A stretch of 64,000 bases of DNA from Armigeres subalbatus (lineage: Eukaryota > Arthropoda > Insecta > Diptera > Culicidae): assembly GCF_024139115.2 (NCBI RefSeq), contig NC_085141.1, positions 243,155,047 to 243,219,046 on the forward strand, in the 5' to 3' direction. Of the stretch, positions 22,148 through 33,015 are shown piece after piece. Position 1 is the first letter of the stretch, and each line of letters opens with the position of its first letter. A model generated the notes under the pieces. The model worked only from the letters and a program-made list of their open reading frames with translations. It was not told where the DNA came from and did not search any database. Made by a program: the position numbers and the translations under genes.

Positions 22148-24351
22148 GCGTGCATGCGATGCCACCATGCCTAGGAAAGTCCACCCTAGGAATGGGAGAC
22201 CACCGGCTTACTGGTGGACTCAAGCAATTGCGAACCTGCGCCGCGACTGCCTACGGGCAAGAAGGCGGATGCAGCGAGCACGCACAGAAGAGGAGCGTGT
22301 TGAACGACGGGTGGCGTTCGTGGCTGCTAGAGCCGCTCTGAAGACTGAGATTAGATCAAGCAAAAAAGCCTGCTTCGAGGGCCTGTGTCAAAGTGCCAAC
22401 GCGAATCCATGGGGTGACGCCTATAGGGTCGTAATGGCCAAGACACGTGGGGCGATGGCCCCTACAGAGCGGTCTCCAGAGATGCTGGAGAGGATCATCG
22501 CGGGGCTCTTCCCACGTCACGACCCAAGCACCTGGCCTCCCTTCGTGGAGCTGCCAGGAGCCAGGGTGGCCGACGAGGGAAGAGTAACTGTGGCGGAACT
22601 TGCGGGGATTGCACAGTCCCTTAGTGTAGGTAAGGCGCCAGGACCGGATGGTATTCCGAACCTGGCCATTAAAGCGGCCATTGCCGAGGCTCCCGAGATG
22701 TTCAGATCTGTCATGCAGAGATGCCTGGACGAGGGAGTCTTCCCTGAAGCATGGAAAAGGCAGAGCTTGGTCCTATTGCCAAAGGCGGAAAACCACCGGG
22801 GGATCCGTCGGCATATAGACCAATATGCCTGCTTGATACGGCGGGGAAGGTGCTCGAGAAGATCATCCTCAACAGGTTGTTGATACGCACGGAGGGTGCG
22901 GATGGTCTATCGAGTAACCAGTTTGGCTTCCGAAAGGGTAAGTCGACCGTAGACGCTATCTTGTCGGTTACCAAATCCGCGGAGATAGCTATCCAGCGTA
23001 AGAGGAGCGGAATTCGCTATTGTGCAGTAATGACTCTCGACGTGAGGAATGCTTTCAATAGTGCCAGTTGGGCAGCTATTGCAGATGCGCTCCTGCGTCT
23101 TGGAATTCCCGAGTACTTGTACAAGATTCTCGGAAGCTACTTCCAGAATCGAGTACTGGTATACGACACGGAGGCGGGTCGGAAGTGTGTTGACATAACC
23201 TCAGGGGTTCCGCAAGGTTCCATACTGGGTCCGGTGTTATGGAACGTCATGTATGACGGTGTCTTGAGGTTGAAGTTCCCGGTGGGCGTGGTAATCGTTG
23301 GCTTCGCTGACGATATTACGCTGGAGGTCTACGGCGAATCGATCGAAGAGGTGGAGTTGACTGCAGCCCACTCGATCGCAATTGTGGAGGAGTGAATGAG
23401 TTCCAGGAAGTTAGAACTGGCTCACCACAAGACTGAGGTGGTTGTTGTTAACAACCGAAAGTCGGAGCAGCAAGCGGTGATAAGGGCAGGCAACTGCACG
23501 ATCACCTCTGAACGCTCAATCAAACTCTTGGGGGTAATAATCGACGATAAGCTCACCTTTGGTAGCCACGTCAATTACGCCTGCAAGCGTGCCTCCACAG
23601 CTATAGTGGCATTGTCCCGGATGATGTCCAATAGCTCTGCGGTTTATGCCAGCAAGCGCAAGCTTCTGGCTAGCGTTGCTCTGTCCATACTGAGGTATGG
23701 GGGCCAGCTTGGGGCACGGCCCTGCGTATTAACTGCTACAGAACGAAGTTAGAAAGTACGTATAGGCTCATGTGCCTAAGAGTTGCGAGCGCGTACCGTA
23801 CCGTGTCGCACGATGCACTCTGCGTCATCACCGGTATGATGCCTATTGACATCGTTATCGGTGAAGACATAGAGTGCTTTGAAATGCGCGGCACGAGAGG
23901 CATCCGCAGGACTGTCAGGTTGGCCTCAATGGTCAAATGGCAGCGTGCGTGGGACAGTTCCACTAAGGGTAGATGGACACATAGGTTGATACCGGAGATA
24001 GGTACGTGGGTCAAGAGGCGCCATGGGGAAATCACTTTCCACCTGACCCAGGTCCTTACAGGCCATGGTTGCTTCAGACAGTACCTACACCGGTTCGGAC
24101 ACTCGGCCTCGCCCGAGTGTCCGGTGTGCGTTGGTTTAGAGGAAACGGCGGAACACGTGTTGTTCGTGTGCCCGCGTTTTCGCACAATGCGTGACCACAT
24201 GCTTGCCACATGTGGTCTGGACACTACCCTGGACAACCTAGTTCGGAGGATGTGTAAAGATGAAGTTGGCTGGAACGCCGTTTTATCGGCTATCGTCCAA
24301 ATCGTCTCGGAGCTACACAGAAGGTGGCGCGTGGACTCGAGGGATGGCTAG
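22147..24351 (+). pseudogene. Element D ORF2 remnant: RT and C-terminal motif, broken
   Basis: Begins at RACDATMPRKVHPR, equivalent to about residue 255 of the B ORF2, so the nuclease is missing. A one-base loss near 22785 breaks LLPKGGKPPGDP. The next frame holds GFRKGKSTVDAI, DVRNAFNSASW, GVPQGSILGPVLW and GFADDITL, then TGA at 23393-23395 where B and C have the tryptophan codon of ENWM. A further frameshift near 23700 follows LSILRYG, and the last frame (to 24351) contains the Cys/His motif GCFRQYLHRFGHSASPECPVC. Four separate lesions, counting the truncation, make it non-functional. Confidence 0.88.
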
Positions 24352-25028
24352 TTCAGGCGCAAATAAGAGGTGGTCCAAGGGTTCGGAGTCGGCTTCATGG
24401 GTCATACCGATGCCCTGTGGTCGAACTCGATCCTTTTATCGAACAAGTGGCCGCGTGAAAAACAACATGGTATCGTCGCTTTCGCGGCGTCGGTCAACCG
24501 GGCGGGTTCCGAGCCCGAGGACGGAAAGGGGTCCTCGTCAAGGCTGGGGCAGCCGTAGGCACCGCGTCGGCAAGTCCCTCTGTGTGCTGGCGAATAGGCC
24601 CTATCGCAGAAAGGTCAATTTGGGGTGCACGCGGCATCATCATTCTTGATACCAGTCGTGCAGAGGGAAGCAGGCGCGAAGTCGACCCTGCCCACCTTCC
24701 GAGGACATAGGGCGTGGTAAGGCCACCTGGAAAGCCGGCAATGCGCTGGCACGATACCATGGTGTTCTTCTAAAAAGCGAGTCACGATGTTCGATGCTGC
24801 AAGGACACGCAGCTAACCTCGAGGGTGCGTTATGCACTGGCCCCCCTTTGAAGCATTACTTTCTGGTTGTACCGAAGGGACGATGGGCTTGGCGGCAATG
24901 GAAACGGTTTAGCTGGTCGGGGATGCAGTCCTGCCTCCCTCATTGGAGGTGGCCCCTAACCCAGCACTTCCTGGTCAACCCAGGATGTCTGTTGAGCAGA
25001 TTCCCCCTCCATTGTTTAGGAAGAAAAA

Positions 25029-25044
<16 letters not shown>
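22147..25044 (+). mobile_element. 5'-truncated R1-clade retrotransposon D in (AC)n
   Basis: It starts inside ORF2, between nuclease and RT, directly after an AC run, and ends with a 3' UTR of about 670 bp and a poly(A) of about 22 bases (25024-25045) followed by (AC)n. Its protein has the same layout as B and C but many substitutions, so it is a third related family. 5' truncation with an exact AC junction shows that the 3' end determines the target, as expected for target-primed reverse transcription. Confidence 0.9.
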
Positions 25045-25113
<69 letters not shown>

Positions 25114-25244
25114 TCACCTCAATTCGTCGAACTGAGTCGATTGGTATATAACACTATGGGTCTCCGGGCCTTCTATAAAAAGTTTGTTTTTGGAGCGATC
25201 ATATAGCCTTTACCGTATACTTAGTATACGAGAAAGGCAAAAAT
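25045..25244 (+). repeat. (AC)n run and terminal right module of family X
   Basis: The AC run (25045-25108) follows the poly(A) of element D, then AGACATCACCTCAATTCGTC to GTATACGAGAAAGGCAAAAA. This is the outer right end of the composite block; AT-rich LTR-element sequence resumes at 25245. Confidence 0.85.
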
Positions 25245-27450
25245 AAAATTATCAGTTTGATGAGTTACCTTATTTTGGAAAAACATATATATAGGATGAG
25301 AAAAAAATGTTTTTTTTATAGGTCAGTTTTGGACATTAGTTTTAAGTATGCATTAGAAACAGCTTGAGTTTGTTTGCAAATAATTTAAATTTCCTTTCAA
25401 GGACAAATTTCCGTCGTATGATACACGTTGTATGTTTGATATTATTCGAAATTTTGGTAATAGAGTTTGCCATGACATTATTTATAAATAATCTAGACAC
25501 AAATAAAAAAGATACAACTGAATTATTAACAAAATATATGAATTAAAATTAAAAAGAATAAAATTAAATTGTATTTTTGCAATTGTCAAATTTCTGACAG
25601 CAGAAAGGAGTAAATGCACAACGGAGTCTTGAACTCAAAAGTGTAGTTTAGGATTAGTACGCTTAATTGCAACAAAGTAGATAAATTTATGACAACTTCG
25701 TACAAAAAAAAGATGTTTGTTTAGAATTGTAAGTAAGTTTTTAGTTACACTGGGATTCTTTTCTAACAAGTTTGATAGCTTTTTTTTTCTAAATAAAATC
25801 TATTCTTTTTTTTGTTAATTTGAATAATTTTGTAATTTCAATTCTTCAATAATGTGTTCAGCAATAATATTATAAATAGCAATATATAATAATAATAATG
25901 ATTTTTTTTTATATAAATTTTTCGCTGAGTTCTTCAAAATTATTAGTCTTTTACTGTTTGATTTAATTATTATGTGTATTTGTGGCAATGATCATATTAA
26001 TTTAAATAAATAAATAGTAAAACTCTAAACTAAACTGCCAAACGTCACCCATACTCGAGTGATTCTACTGTACTTTTGTATTGCGCAATTCAGTTGCAAC
26101 ATGAATTTTCTTTATCGTAAACATGTATTTAACGATTTTCTTCGATTTCTTCGATTAAAAACACTTATTTTTATATGCTAAATATTGGATTCACCGTGTT
26201 TCTATGCCTTTGTAATTTCATTAAAACGCATAAAAAGATTCACTTCTTCGTAAAATGTAAAAAAATTCAAATTCGTTTTTCGTTGAAGTTTATAAGTGGT
26301 TTTTAGTATTATTATTAATTACTTTCTCATTGTGTGCTTTTTTTGGGTTTTAAACGAACAAATATACGCGCGAACAAAACAATACCGCAGTTAAACAATT
26401 AGTACGAAAACCTAATATAAGACGTAAAGTTGTAATTTTGAATCATCAATAAAAATCTACATTTACTCCGAGACTTACAAGAAAAGGGAGAAACTAAACT
26501 AGAGCTCATCTAGAGAAAAATGTCGCACGACAGTTAGAAGATAGCACTATTCAACATATTATAATTTTATGCGTACATACAAACAACATGTTGTTCATTT
26601 TACTCACTTTCTTCTAAAATTAGATAAATTCCGCTATTACCTGGTTACTGCTGCATACTTGCTAAATGTTTTCAGCGAATCCATCCGTGTCGAGTCTTTC
26701 GGCGGTTCAAAAGACATTGGGTTACATGCCTTATCCAGGTTATGGTGTTAGATGATTTTGCTGTGTGACAGCACAGCGACGGCGGCATCCGGAGCTAATG
26801 TCGATGTCTTTCTTCCTCGATATTGGCACTTTATTCTAAAATCAGCGTAGCTCGACCGGACGGACACCACATCAACCGTGCCTTCGTGAACACGTATGTA
26901 CTTTTCGCTTCACCTACGCCAACTGCATGTATTATGTTGTGCGATTTGTGCTGTACTCGATAATTAGATCCACCTGCAGCTCCACTTTTGGTCTCGTGTT
27001 TCCAAGCGTTGACTCACGAGGCATTTTGATTGATGAATCCCGATCTCCTACTGAGGCGATGATCGTAGGTTTTTGTTATTGTTGCTTCTGATTCAATCTT
27101 ATAGATCAAACGTATCGACTTGTACACAAACTTTGGTTCAATTGCTCTGTTCACTCACGTTCAAATTTCCATTAGCTTTGAAAATAAGTTTTGTCCAACA
27201 TATAACGTCATTTTTCCAACATATTATGTAGCGAATGCACTTGTGTATTCTGTGTGTCCTGCGTCAGCAAATCTCGACCCGAGAACTAAATTACACACAT
27301 GGTGTGATATCCGCAATTGGAGACATACTGGGCATCATTTAAATCCATTTTAGCCACTCAACTATGTACATTTTCTTCAGTCGGCAGGGTGACGGTTCCT
27401 GCCGGCTCACCAGTCTTTATCACTTTATTAATTGCCGGATTCGGCCACTT
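25245..27450. other. AT-rich internal body of the LTR element, no gene seen
   Basis: On the minus strand this is the 5' side of the element, where gag would normally lie, yet no minus-strand frame of note exists. Sequence is AT-rich to about 26550, then more balanced (26560-27450) with scattered short plus-strand frames (60-77 codons) that I do not recognise. It is probably a non-coding leader of a non-autonomous element. Confidence 0.5.
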
Positions 27451-27465
27451 GTTCACTGGTCGCCA
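27451..27465 (-). other. Primer-binding site of the giant LTR element
   Basis: On the minus strand TGGCGACCAGTGAAC begins at the base next to the LTR. TGG is the complement of a tRNA CCA end, and TGGCGACC would pair with a tRNA ending GGTCGCCA, an arginine-type end from memory. The pairing beyond eight bases is unchecked. Confidence 0.7.
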
Positions 27466-27846
27466 TGTAACAGGTTAACTGTTCGGCGGGTGATATCTTT
27501 TAAAACGTTACACACTCGTCGAACGTTCAAACTAAAACTGTTTATTAATTCAAATTCTTAACTTAACTTGAGCTCCCATTTGGAGGTACCTGAAGTCATT
27601 ATATAAATCACACCGTCGGCACTAGCGTGCGACGGGTAGCATGGGAACAGCTTGCCCTGGGAACAACCATAAAGCGATGACTCTGTAAAACGACACTTCC
27701 AAAACGAAATGCATAAGCATTGCAAAAGGCATCGACTTGATGAGTCGCTGGATTATGGAGTCTAGAATTATATACGGCATGCCGCAAGGAATGCGATTTT
27801 ATGGAATTGAACTAGGGTCGGTGACATACGTGATACGCATGCTACA
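27466..27846 (-). repeat. Right LTR (5' LTR on the minus strand)
   Basis: Identical over 381 bp to 1800-2180 in my comparison. It is followed by GCTA (27847-27850), the right target duplication. As the 5' LTR it should hold the promoter. Confidence 0.9.
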
Positions 27847-29205
27847 GCTATGCTTTGTGCGGGTAAGTAAATTATTTTGACATAATATCGGACAAAATAA
27901 TTATATAGCTGCTTTCCAAGGGGACTTCCTATAGCATGTCTTCTCATCTAACCAACTATCTCTTTTCCGTGGCGCTCACGGAGGTGCAGAGGATTCCTCG
28001 GTCTCTTGCAGCAATCAGTGTCGAATTAATCCTGATCTTCTAATCCTAAATTGACTGTGAGGACGTGGTCGGCATCGTTATTCTCAACAAACATTGAAGG
28101 TGGGTGAAACGCTCTTCTTCAGCTGAAAAACTAGCTTATTCAGTTTAAATCAGCTGGAATTATTAAAACTCCAAAGCATGTACAGTGAGAATTTGCAACA
28201 CTAAGCTTAATTATAAATTCAACCATTTTAGTTTTAAGTTTTAACAGTTCACAGCAATTCTGCCATTCTTGCTGGTATAATCCATCATCTATCGCAATAA
28301 TCGTCCAGCGTGTCGACCGGTGTGTGGCATGAATGACTTCGCCGAACCGAATTCTCCGATAAATCATCCGAACAATTTGCTACCGGTGCGGGCGTTCGCG
28401 GTTCAGGTGAACGATTCTGTCGACAAGGTAGCATGACTTCCCTTGGCGAATAATTCAATCATCGCGGCATAAATTTACATAACTTCCCCCAAACGGATCC
28501 CCAATTCTATCGTGTTACCGACCCGGAAGGAATCCACCGTCATCCAACGGACATAAACATTTCCCGCTGCGATCGATCATCGCCAGCCCGGTATTCATCA
28601 TCTTCCGCAATCTCGACCCGAACGGGCGGACCGACGATGACGACCGGCTCTGTTGGAGCAAATCGGCGGCGGATGTGTTACATAAGCATTAAGCAGTTAT
28701 GTGTCCTTTTTAGCACGTGCCGTCGTCAGCGGGATGGAGTGGAGTACTCATATCGTCCAACGATAGCGCCAATGGTACATTTGATTATGATTGATGACAT
28801 CGACTGTTGCAAGTGCTGGCTGAAAAGATTATTATTTGAAGTACTAATTAGGCTGGTGAATTAGCTTCAAGCTAAACATATGTGCGTCGCTAACGTTAAA
28901 CTTTTGTACTGCTAATGCGTTATTATTTTTGGAAATTTTGAGCATTTGCGTGTGCTAGGGGTAGAAATCACATCTCTGGTTTTGATATTGAGATTCTCAT
29001 AAACCTCAGCTTCCAATCGCACAAGAAGACATCCACCTTCACCGAATTAAAGACTTTTCAATGATAGGGCTTATTTATGTGCCTTCTGTCGGTTAGTGGT
29101 TTCCGGAAGCGTCGTAAATAAAAATGTTTTTTTCTACGTTGATGCTGCTGCAGATTTCTTCGAAGTTGGTTGGGAAGGAGTTGAGCTCATGAAAATTCAT
29201 CGTTC
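27847..29205. other. Unassigned sequence right of the LTR element
   Basis: No recognisable gene, element or RNA. Base composition is moderate, with several short frames (75 codons on each strand) that resemble nothing I know. It may be unique sequence. Confidence 0.4.
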
Positions 29206-29511
29206 ATGTCACCTACTTCCGTACTGTGGTCCCTCCTATATGTCTATCTCTCTATCTATCTACGGCAAGCTATAACAGACTTTTATTTTCTTCTCGTTAT
29301 GCTTTCACGTCTCATCACCTGTGTGCCGAAGCTGAAGCGAACCGACTTTTCTTCGCTTGACTCCAGGGCTGCTATATGCAGCATAGACACAGCTATAATG
29401 CCACAGTTTCATCCGGAGCTGACGACGATGGCTAAAGTGACTGGAGTGACTTTCAAACCGAAAGCTGACTTTTTCTCCAAGGATCAAATTGCCACCAAGG
29501 TGCAGGGATAA
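29206..29511 (+). CDS. Unassigned ORF, possible 3' exon
   Basis: A 102-codon frame ending TAA at 29509-29511. I do not recognise it. The second half (from about 29320: KLKRTDFSSLDS, then FHPELTTMAKVTGV, then FFSKDQIATKVQG) has the composition of a real protein, whereas the first half (YVYLSIYLRQ) looks like translated intron or flank. A poly(A) signal AATAAA lies about 30 bases after the stop. It could be the last exon of a host gene or a pseudogene fragment. No upstream exon could be identified, and no poly(A) tail or target duplication marks a processed copy. Confidence 0.25.
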   Translation: MSPTSVLWSLLYVYLSIYLRQAITDFYFLLVMLSRLITCVPKLKRTDFSSLDSRAAICSIDTAIMPQFHPELTTMAKVTGVTFKPKADFFSKDQIATKVQG

Positions 29512-30638
29512 ATGAAGTCATTGAAGAAATTTAAAGAGAGAATAAAAGTTTCCGCTTATTTTCACCTGGCGAAACTTTTGTCATAATACTGTGAGGGTCG
29601 AGCAAATTAAAGACAATTAAACGAACAACAAAATAAAGATGTAAGGCACTTCCATTTCATTTGATTTAGTTAGTTAAAACATGTAAAGTGAATATAATAT
29701 AATGCTCCAAGGAAACTACATGAACTTAATGCTATAAAGGCGGCAAGGTTTACAAGTATCCTGCACAGGGATTGCAAAATCGAGATAAAAGAACGAACAA
29801 CGATAAAAGAAAGGCAAAAACTGTTCCGAATCATAACAATTTATCAAATTTGTATACAAGTACGAAAAAACAGAATCGGATAGGCAGCCCCCACAGAAAA
29901 ATGATGACTTTCGCTTTGTTTTCGCTCATTTTGGGTTGGAAACCGCACAGCTGTGTAGAACAAGTTTAAATGCATCATCAGAACCAGTGTTCCCCGTGTT
30001 TGGAGCTTTTTTAAAGAAATTTATCATGGAGTATAGACCTCCGAATCAGTAACAGCTTGCGAAAAAAGTCTCTCACGGTATGCTACATATCGTATATGTA
30101 TACAGAAATGAAAGGTGAGAGACTTTCTCATTCTCTTTTTTTAATTCAATCCCTGATCCTGCATCAACATTTATTTATTTATTATGTTCATGAACATCTT
30201 TAACAAATGCATCATTATCAAGAGCTATTAAAATATCTGCTAGAGCAATTTTTTCTCTACTCGAATCTGTTATACTGCAGAAACTTTCGAATCTTCCGGA
30301 TATTCCAGGTTAGATTAATTTTGAAGTCGGTTACCTAAGTTGAGTGAGCTTATCAAAGGATCCGAAGAGTGTATAGCACTGCTGAATACGACATGTAAAT
30401 TTTTCCTTCCATGGTACTATCCTGGCACGATGACTCCGAATTTTTATTTAGGTGCTTGTGTTGGCACTCAGCTGCTTCTTCAGCCAACATTCCAAGTGAT
30501 GCTGGTGAAATGAATCCCCAGCATGAGCAAGGACTTTATTCACCGTAGCAGGTGAATACCATTCCTACAGCTGCAAATATAACGGGTGGGATGCTTTACA
30601 ATTACTGTCTAACTTTTAAGGATTTATTAGCTCTTGGC
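29512..30638. other. Unassigned AT-rich sequence
   Basis: No gene or named element seen. AATAAA at about 29541 may belong to the preceding ORF. Confidence 0.4.
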
Positions 30639-30775
30639 AGGGGCCCTCCTTAGCCGTGCGGTAAGACGCGCGGCTACAAAGCAAGACCATGCTGAGGGTG
30701 GCTGGGTTCGATTCCCGGTGCCGGTCTAGGTAATTTTCAGATACCCGTTTTGGATGCATTAATAAAAAAATATTA
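30639..30775 (+). mobile_element. tRNA-derived SINE head (SINE-5), 3' truncated
   Basis: GGCCCTCCTTAGCCGTGCGG gives an A-box-like TTAGCCGTGCGG, and GGGTTCGATTCCCGG gives a B box, spaced as in a tRNA. The following GTGCCGGTCTAGGTAATTTT continues into a non-tRNA body that fades near 30775. It matches my memory of an abundant Aedes SINE whose 3' half resembles 55355-55540; that link is from memory. It is not a tRNA gene because it lacks matching acceptor-stem ends. Confidence 0.65.
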
Positions 30776-31262
30776 GGAAAAATTCATCATTTTTGGGCAT
30801 TTAAAGCATCAGTGAAAAATATATAGACCTAAAATATGCGGTATCAAAGTTTTACCATAAAGTATAGACCCTAAGTTAAATGTAAAAAATATAAAATGGA
30901 TGGGTTTCATCGAATTTCTTTCCGATATACCGGTATTTTCGATGTTACCTATAAAAAATGCCCTTTTTTCATAAAACGCGTCGAGGCCACCCCTAAACGT
31001 CATTTCCCAGAGTTGTCGTAGAACAATTTTTCTTTTGTTATACCTTAAGCTTTCATTTGAAGGTTGAGCCCCCAAAATCCCAGACTTGGTCCAATTTTGG
31101 GACACCCTACTCTCCATTCACCCTTTATACTGACCTGTATTCGATTCGGCAGTTCTCCAGTTGGTTTCGGAGCCAACTTCCCCTATACATAAAAAAAATA
31201 CTAAAACAAACTACCGAACTCCCGTGTGACCTAAAAATCATTCAACCAGTTTCACTCCTCCT
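30776..31262. other. Unassigned sequence
   Basis: A 102-codon minus-strand frame (30809-31117) is the longest; it has no recognisable motif. Nothing else is supported here. Confidence 0.35.
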
Positions 31263-32186
31263 CATACTACTTACTTGATACTTGATGGGCTACAGCTCTT
31301 CGACGAACCTACACCGAATGGAATATCCTTCTCCACAGAACTCGATCCTGGGCTAATAGCTTCCAGTCGTCCTGAACATTGAGCGCCCTCAGGTCCTCTT
31401 CAACTGCAAAAAGCTACTACTAAATATTATCTTCGCTTGACATTCTTCCGGCATACGATCAACGTGTCCAGCCCACCGTAGTCTGCCGTGTTGTATAAGC
31501 TTAACAATATCCATCCTTTTATACACCTGGAACAACTCGTGATTCATGTGACGCCGCCAGATACCGTTCTCCTGTTTACCGCCGAGTATTGTCCGCAGCA
31601 CTTTTACGCTCAAACACTCCGAAAGCTCTCCGATCAGCCTTTTGTAACGTCCATGTTTCATGGCCGTATAAAGCCACCGGAAGAATCAGAGTAGTATACA
31701 GCGCGAATTTATTCTTCGTTTGCAGACTACGGGCCTTAAGGTGGTTACGAAGTCCGTAATAAGCCCTATTTGCAGCTGCAATACGCCTTTTCACCTCGCG
31801 GGTAACATCATTATCGCACGTCACTAATGTTCCAAGATACACAAATTCTTCTACCACTACCACCACCACTAATGAACCCACGTTGATTGCCAGCGACCAT
31901 ATACTTCGTTTTGCTGGTATTGATCGTGAGTCCAATCCTCGCTGTCTCCCTCTTAAAGGCACAAAAGCCTCTTCCACGGCAGGGCGATCAATCCCGATAA
32001 TATCGACGTCTCCGCAAATCCCAGGAGCATATGGGATTTTGTGATAATGGTACCGCTTCTTTCTACACCAGCTCTCCTAATCGCTCCTTCGAGCGCTATA
32101 TTGAACAGTAGATTTTAGAGTTTATCACCCTGCTTTAATCCATCTAAGATAACAAATGCCGTCGATATTTCATCCGCAACCCTTAC
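31263..32186 (-). pseudogene. RTE-clade element F, C-terminal half and 3' end
   Basis: Minus-strand frames carry LFNIALEGAIRRAG, a degraded catalytic block GDVDI in place of FADD, EEFVYLGTLVTCDND, YGHETWTL, and RLRWAGHVDRMPEE, the usual order at the end of RTE-type ORF2. The frame is broken near 31640 between VFERK and VLRTILGG. The 3' end is a short repeat tail CAAGTATCAAGTAAGTAG on the minus strand near 31263-31285, typical of RTE elements, which lack a simple poly(A). The sequence breaks at 32186 and continues at 38140, the gap being a DNA transposon. Confidence 0.85.
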
Positions 32187-32385
32187 CATGGTGGCCACTC
32201 ACCCGGGAATCCGGGAAAACCGGGAAAAATCCGGGAATTTGTTGAAGTCGCAGGCATTTTTTTTAAATTTTTAAAATTTATAATCCAAAAGTACCTATAT
32301 GTTAATTTTATGATATAGCTGATCTGATTATAACTTTAAAACACTTGAATTCTTGATTTAGAGGCTGTTTATTTGAAATGAATTA

Positions 32386-33008
32386 GCTTGAGCTTGCTTG
32401 AGCTTGATTGACTGCTCGTAGTTGCTACTCCATTATGACCAGATCAGCTGTTCTTGCACAGGAAATCAACAGATGTTTGCTTGGGACTAGCATACATCTT
32501 CAATGTACAAGTACTGGTGATCTCATTTGTTAGGTCATACTGGCGCCTGCCACGTCAGAATGCAAGTCAATGTAGGGAAGGGGGAGGAAATGATGATGCA
32601 ATCACTCGCCCACTGCAAGCCGAATATACCTCTGCACTTGCCACGAGTTCATGCGGAATTTGTTGGAATTTCTGGGTTAGGTTGGAGAGGCAGAGGTCCG
32701 TCTTGGTTAACGAGCTGCCAATGTGATAGATAGGAGAAGGTAACTGATGGAATTTCTAATTGGGTGTAGGAAACGAGCTCTATAGTTCATTCCCAATTCT
32801 AGTAGATTACTGTTAGAATACTCAAGTTGAAGGTATAGGAATAGTAATGGAAACGGTATGGAAGTCCATTTCCAGTTCTAGCGATTGCTAGAACATGAGA
32901 AATAAAGAGAAAGATACAAAGTAGGAGAATGGAACGGATCTGGGATTGAACCCACGACCTCCTGCGTATGAGGCAGAAGCAGTAGCCATATGACTACCAA
33001 GCCCGCTT
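32386..33008 (-). mobile_element. tRNA-derived SINE with 22-bp target duplication (SINE-3)
   Basis: The minus-strand head AAGCGGGCTTGG ends at 33008, with the anticodon-like loop CTCATAC and B box GGTTCAATCCC, and the tail on the left is AAGCTC-type short repeats (32386-32405). The left duplication is 32364-32385 (GCTGTTTATTTG...); the right one is 36464-36485 with one mismatch. They are now 4 kb apart because RTE element E inserted at the SINE's 5' edge. At about 623 bp it is the longest of the three copies of this head type. Confidence 0.8.
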
Positions 33009-33015
33009 GCTGTAT

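Noticed and set aside
31140..31280. Possible additional gene fragment left of RTE F
   Set aside because: No motif and no open frame that continues; probably flank of the element.
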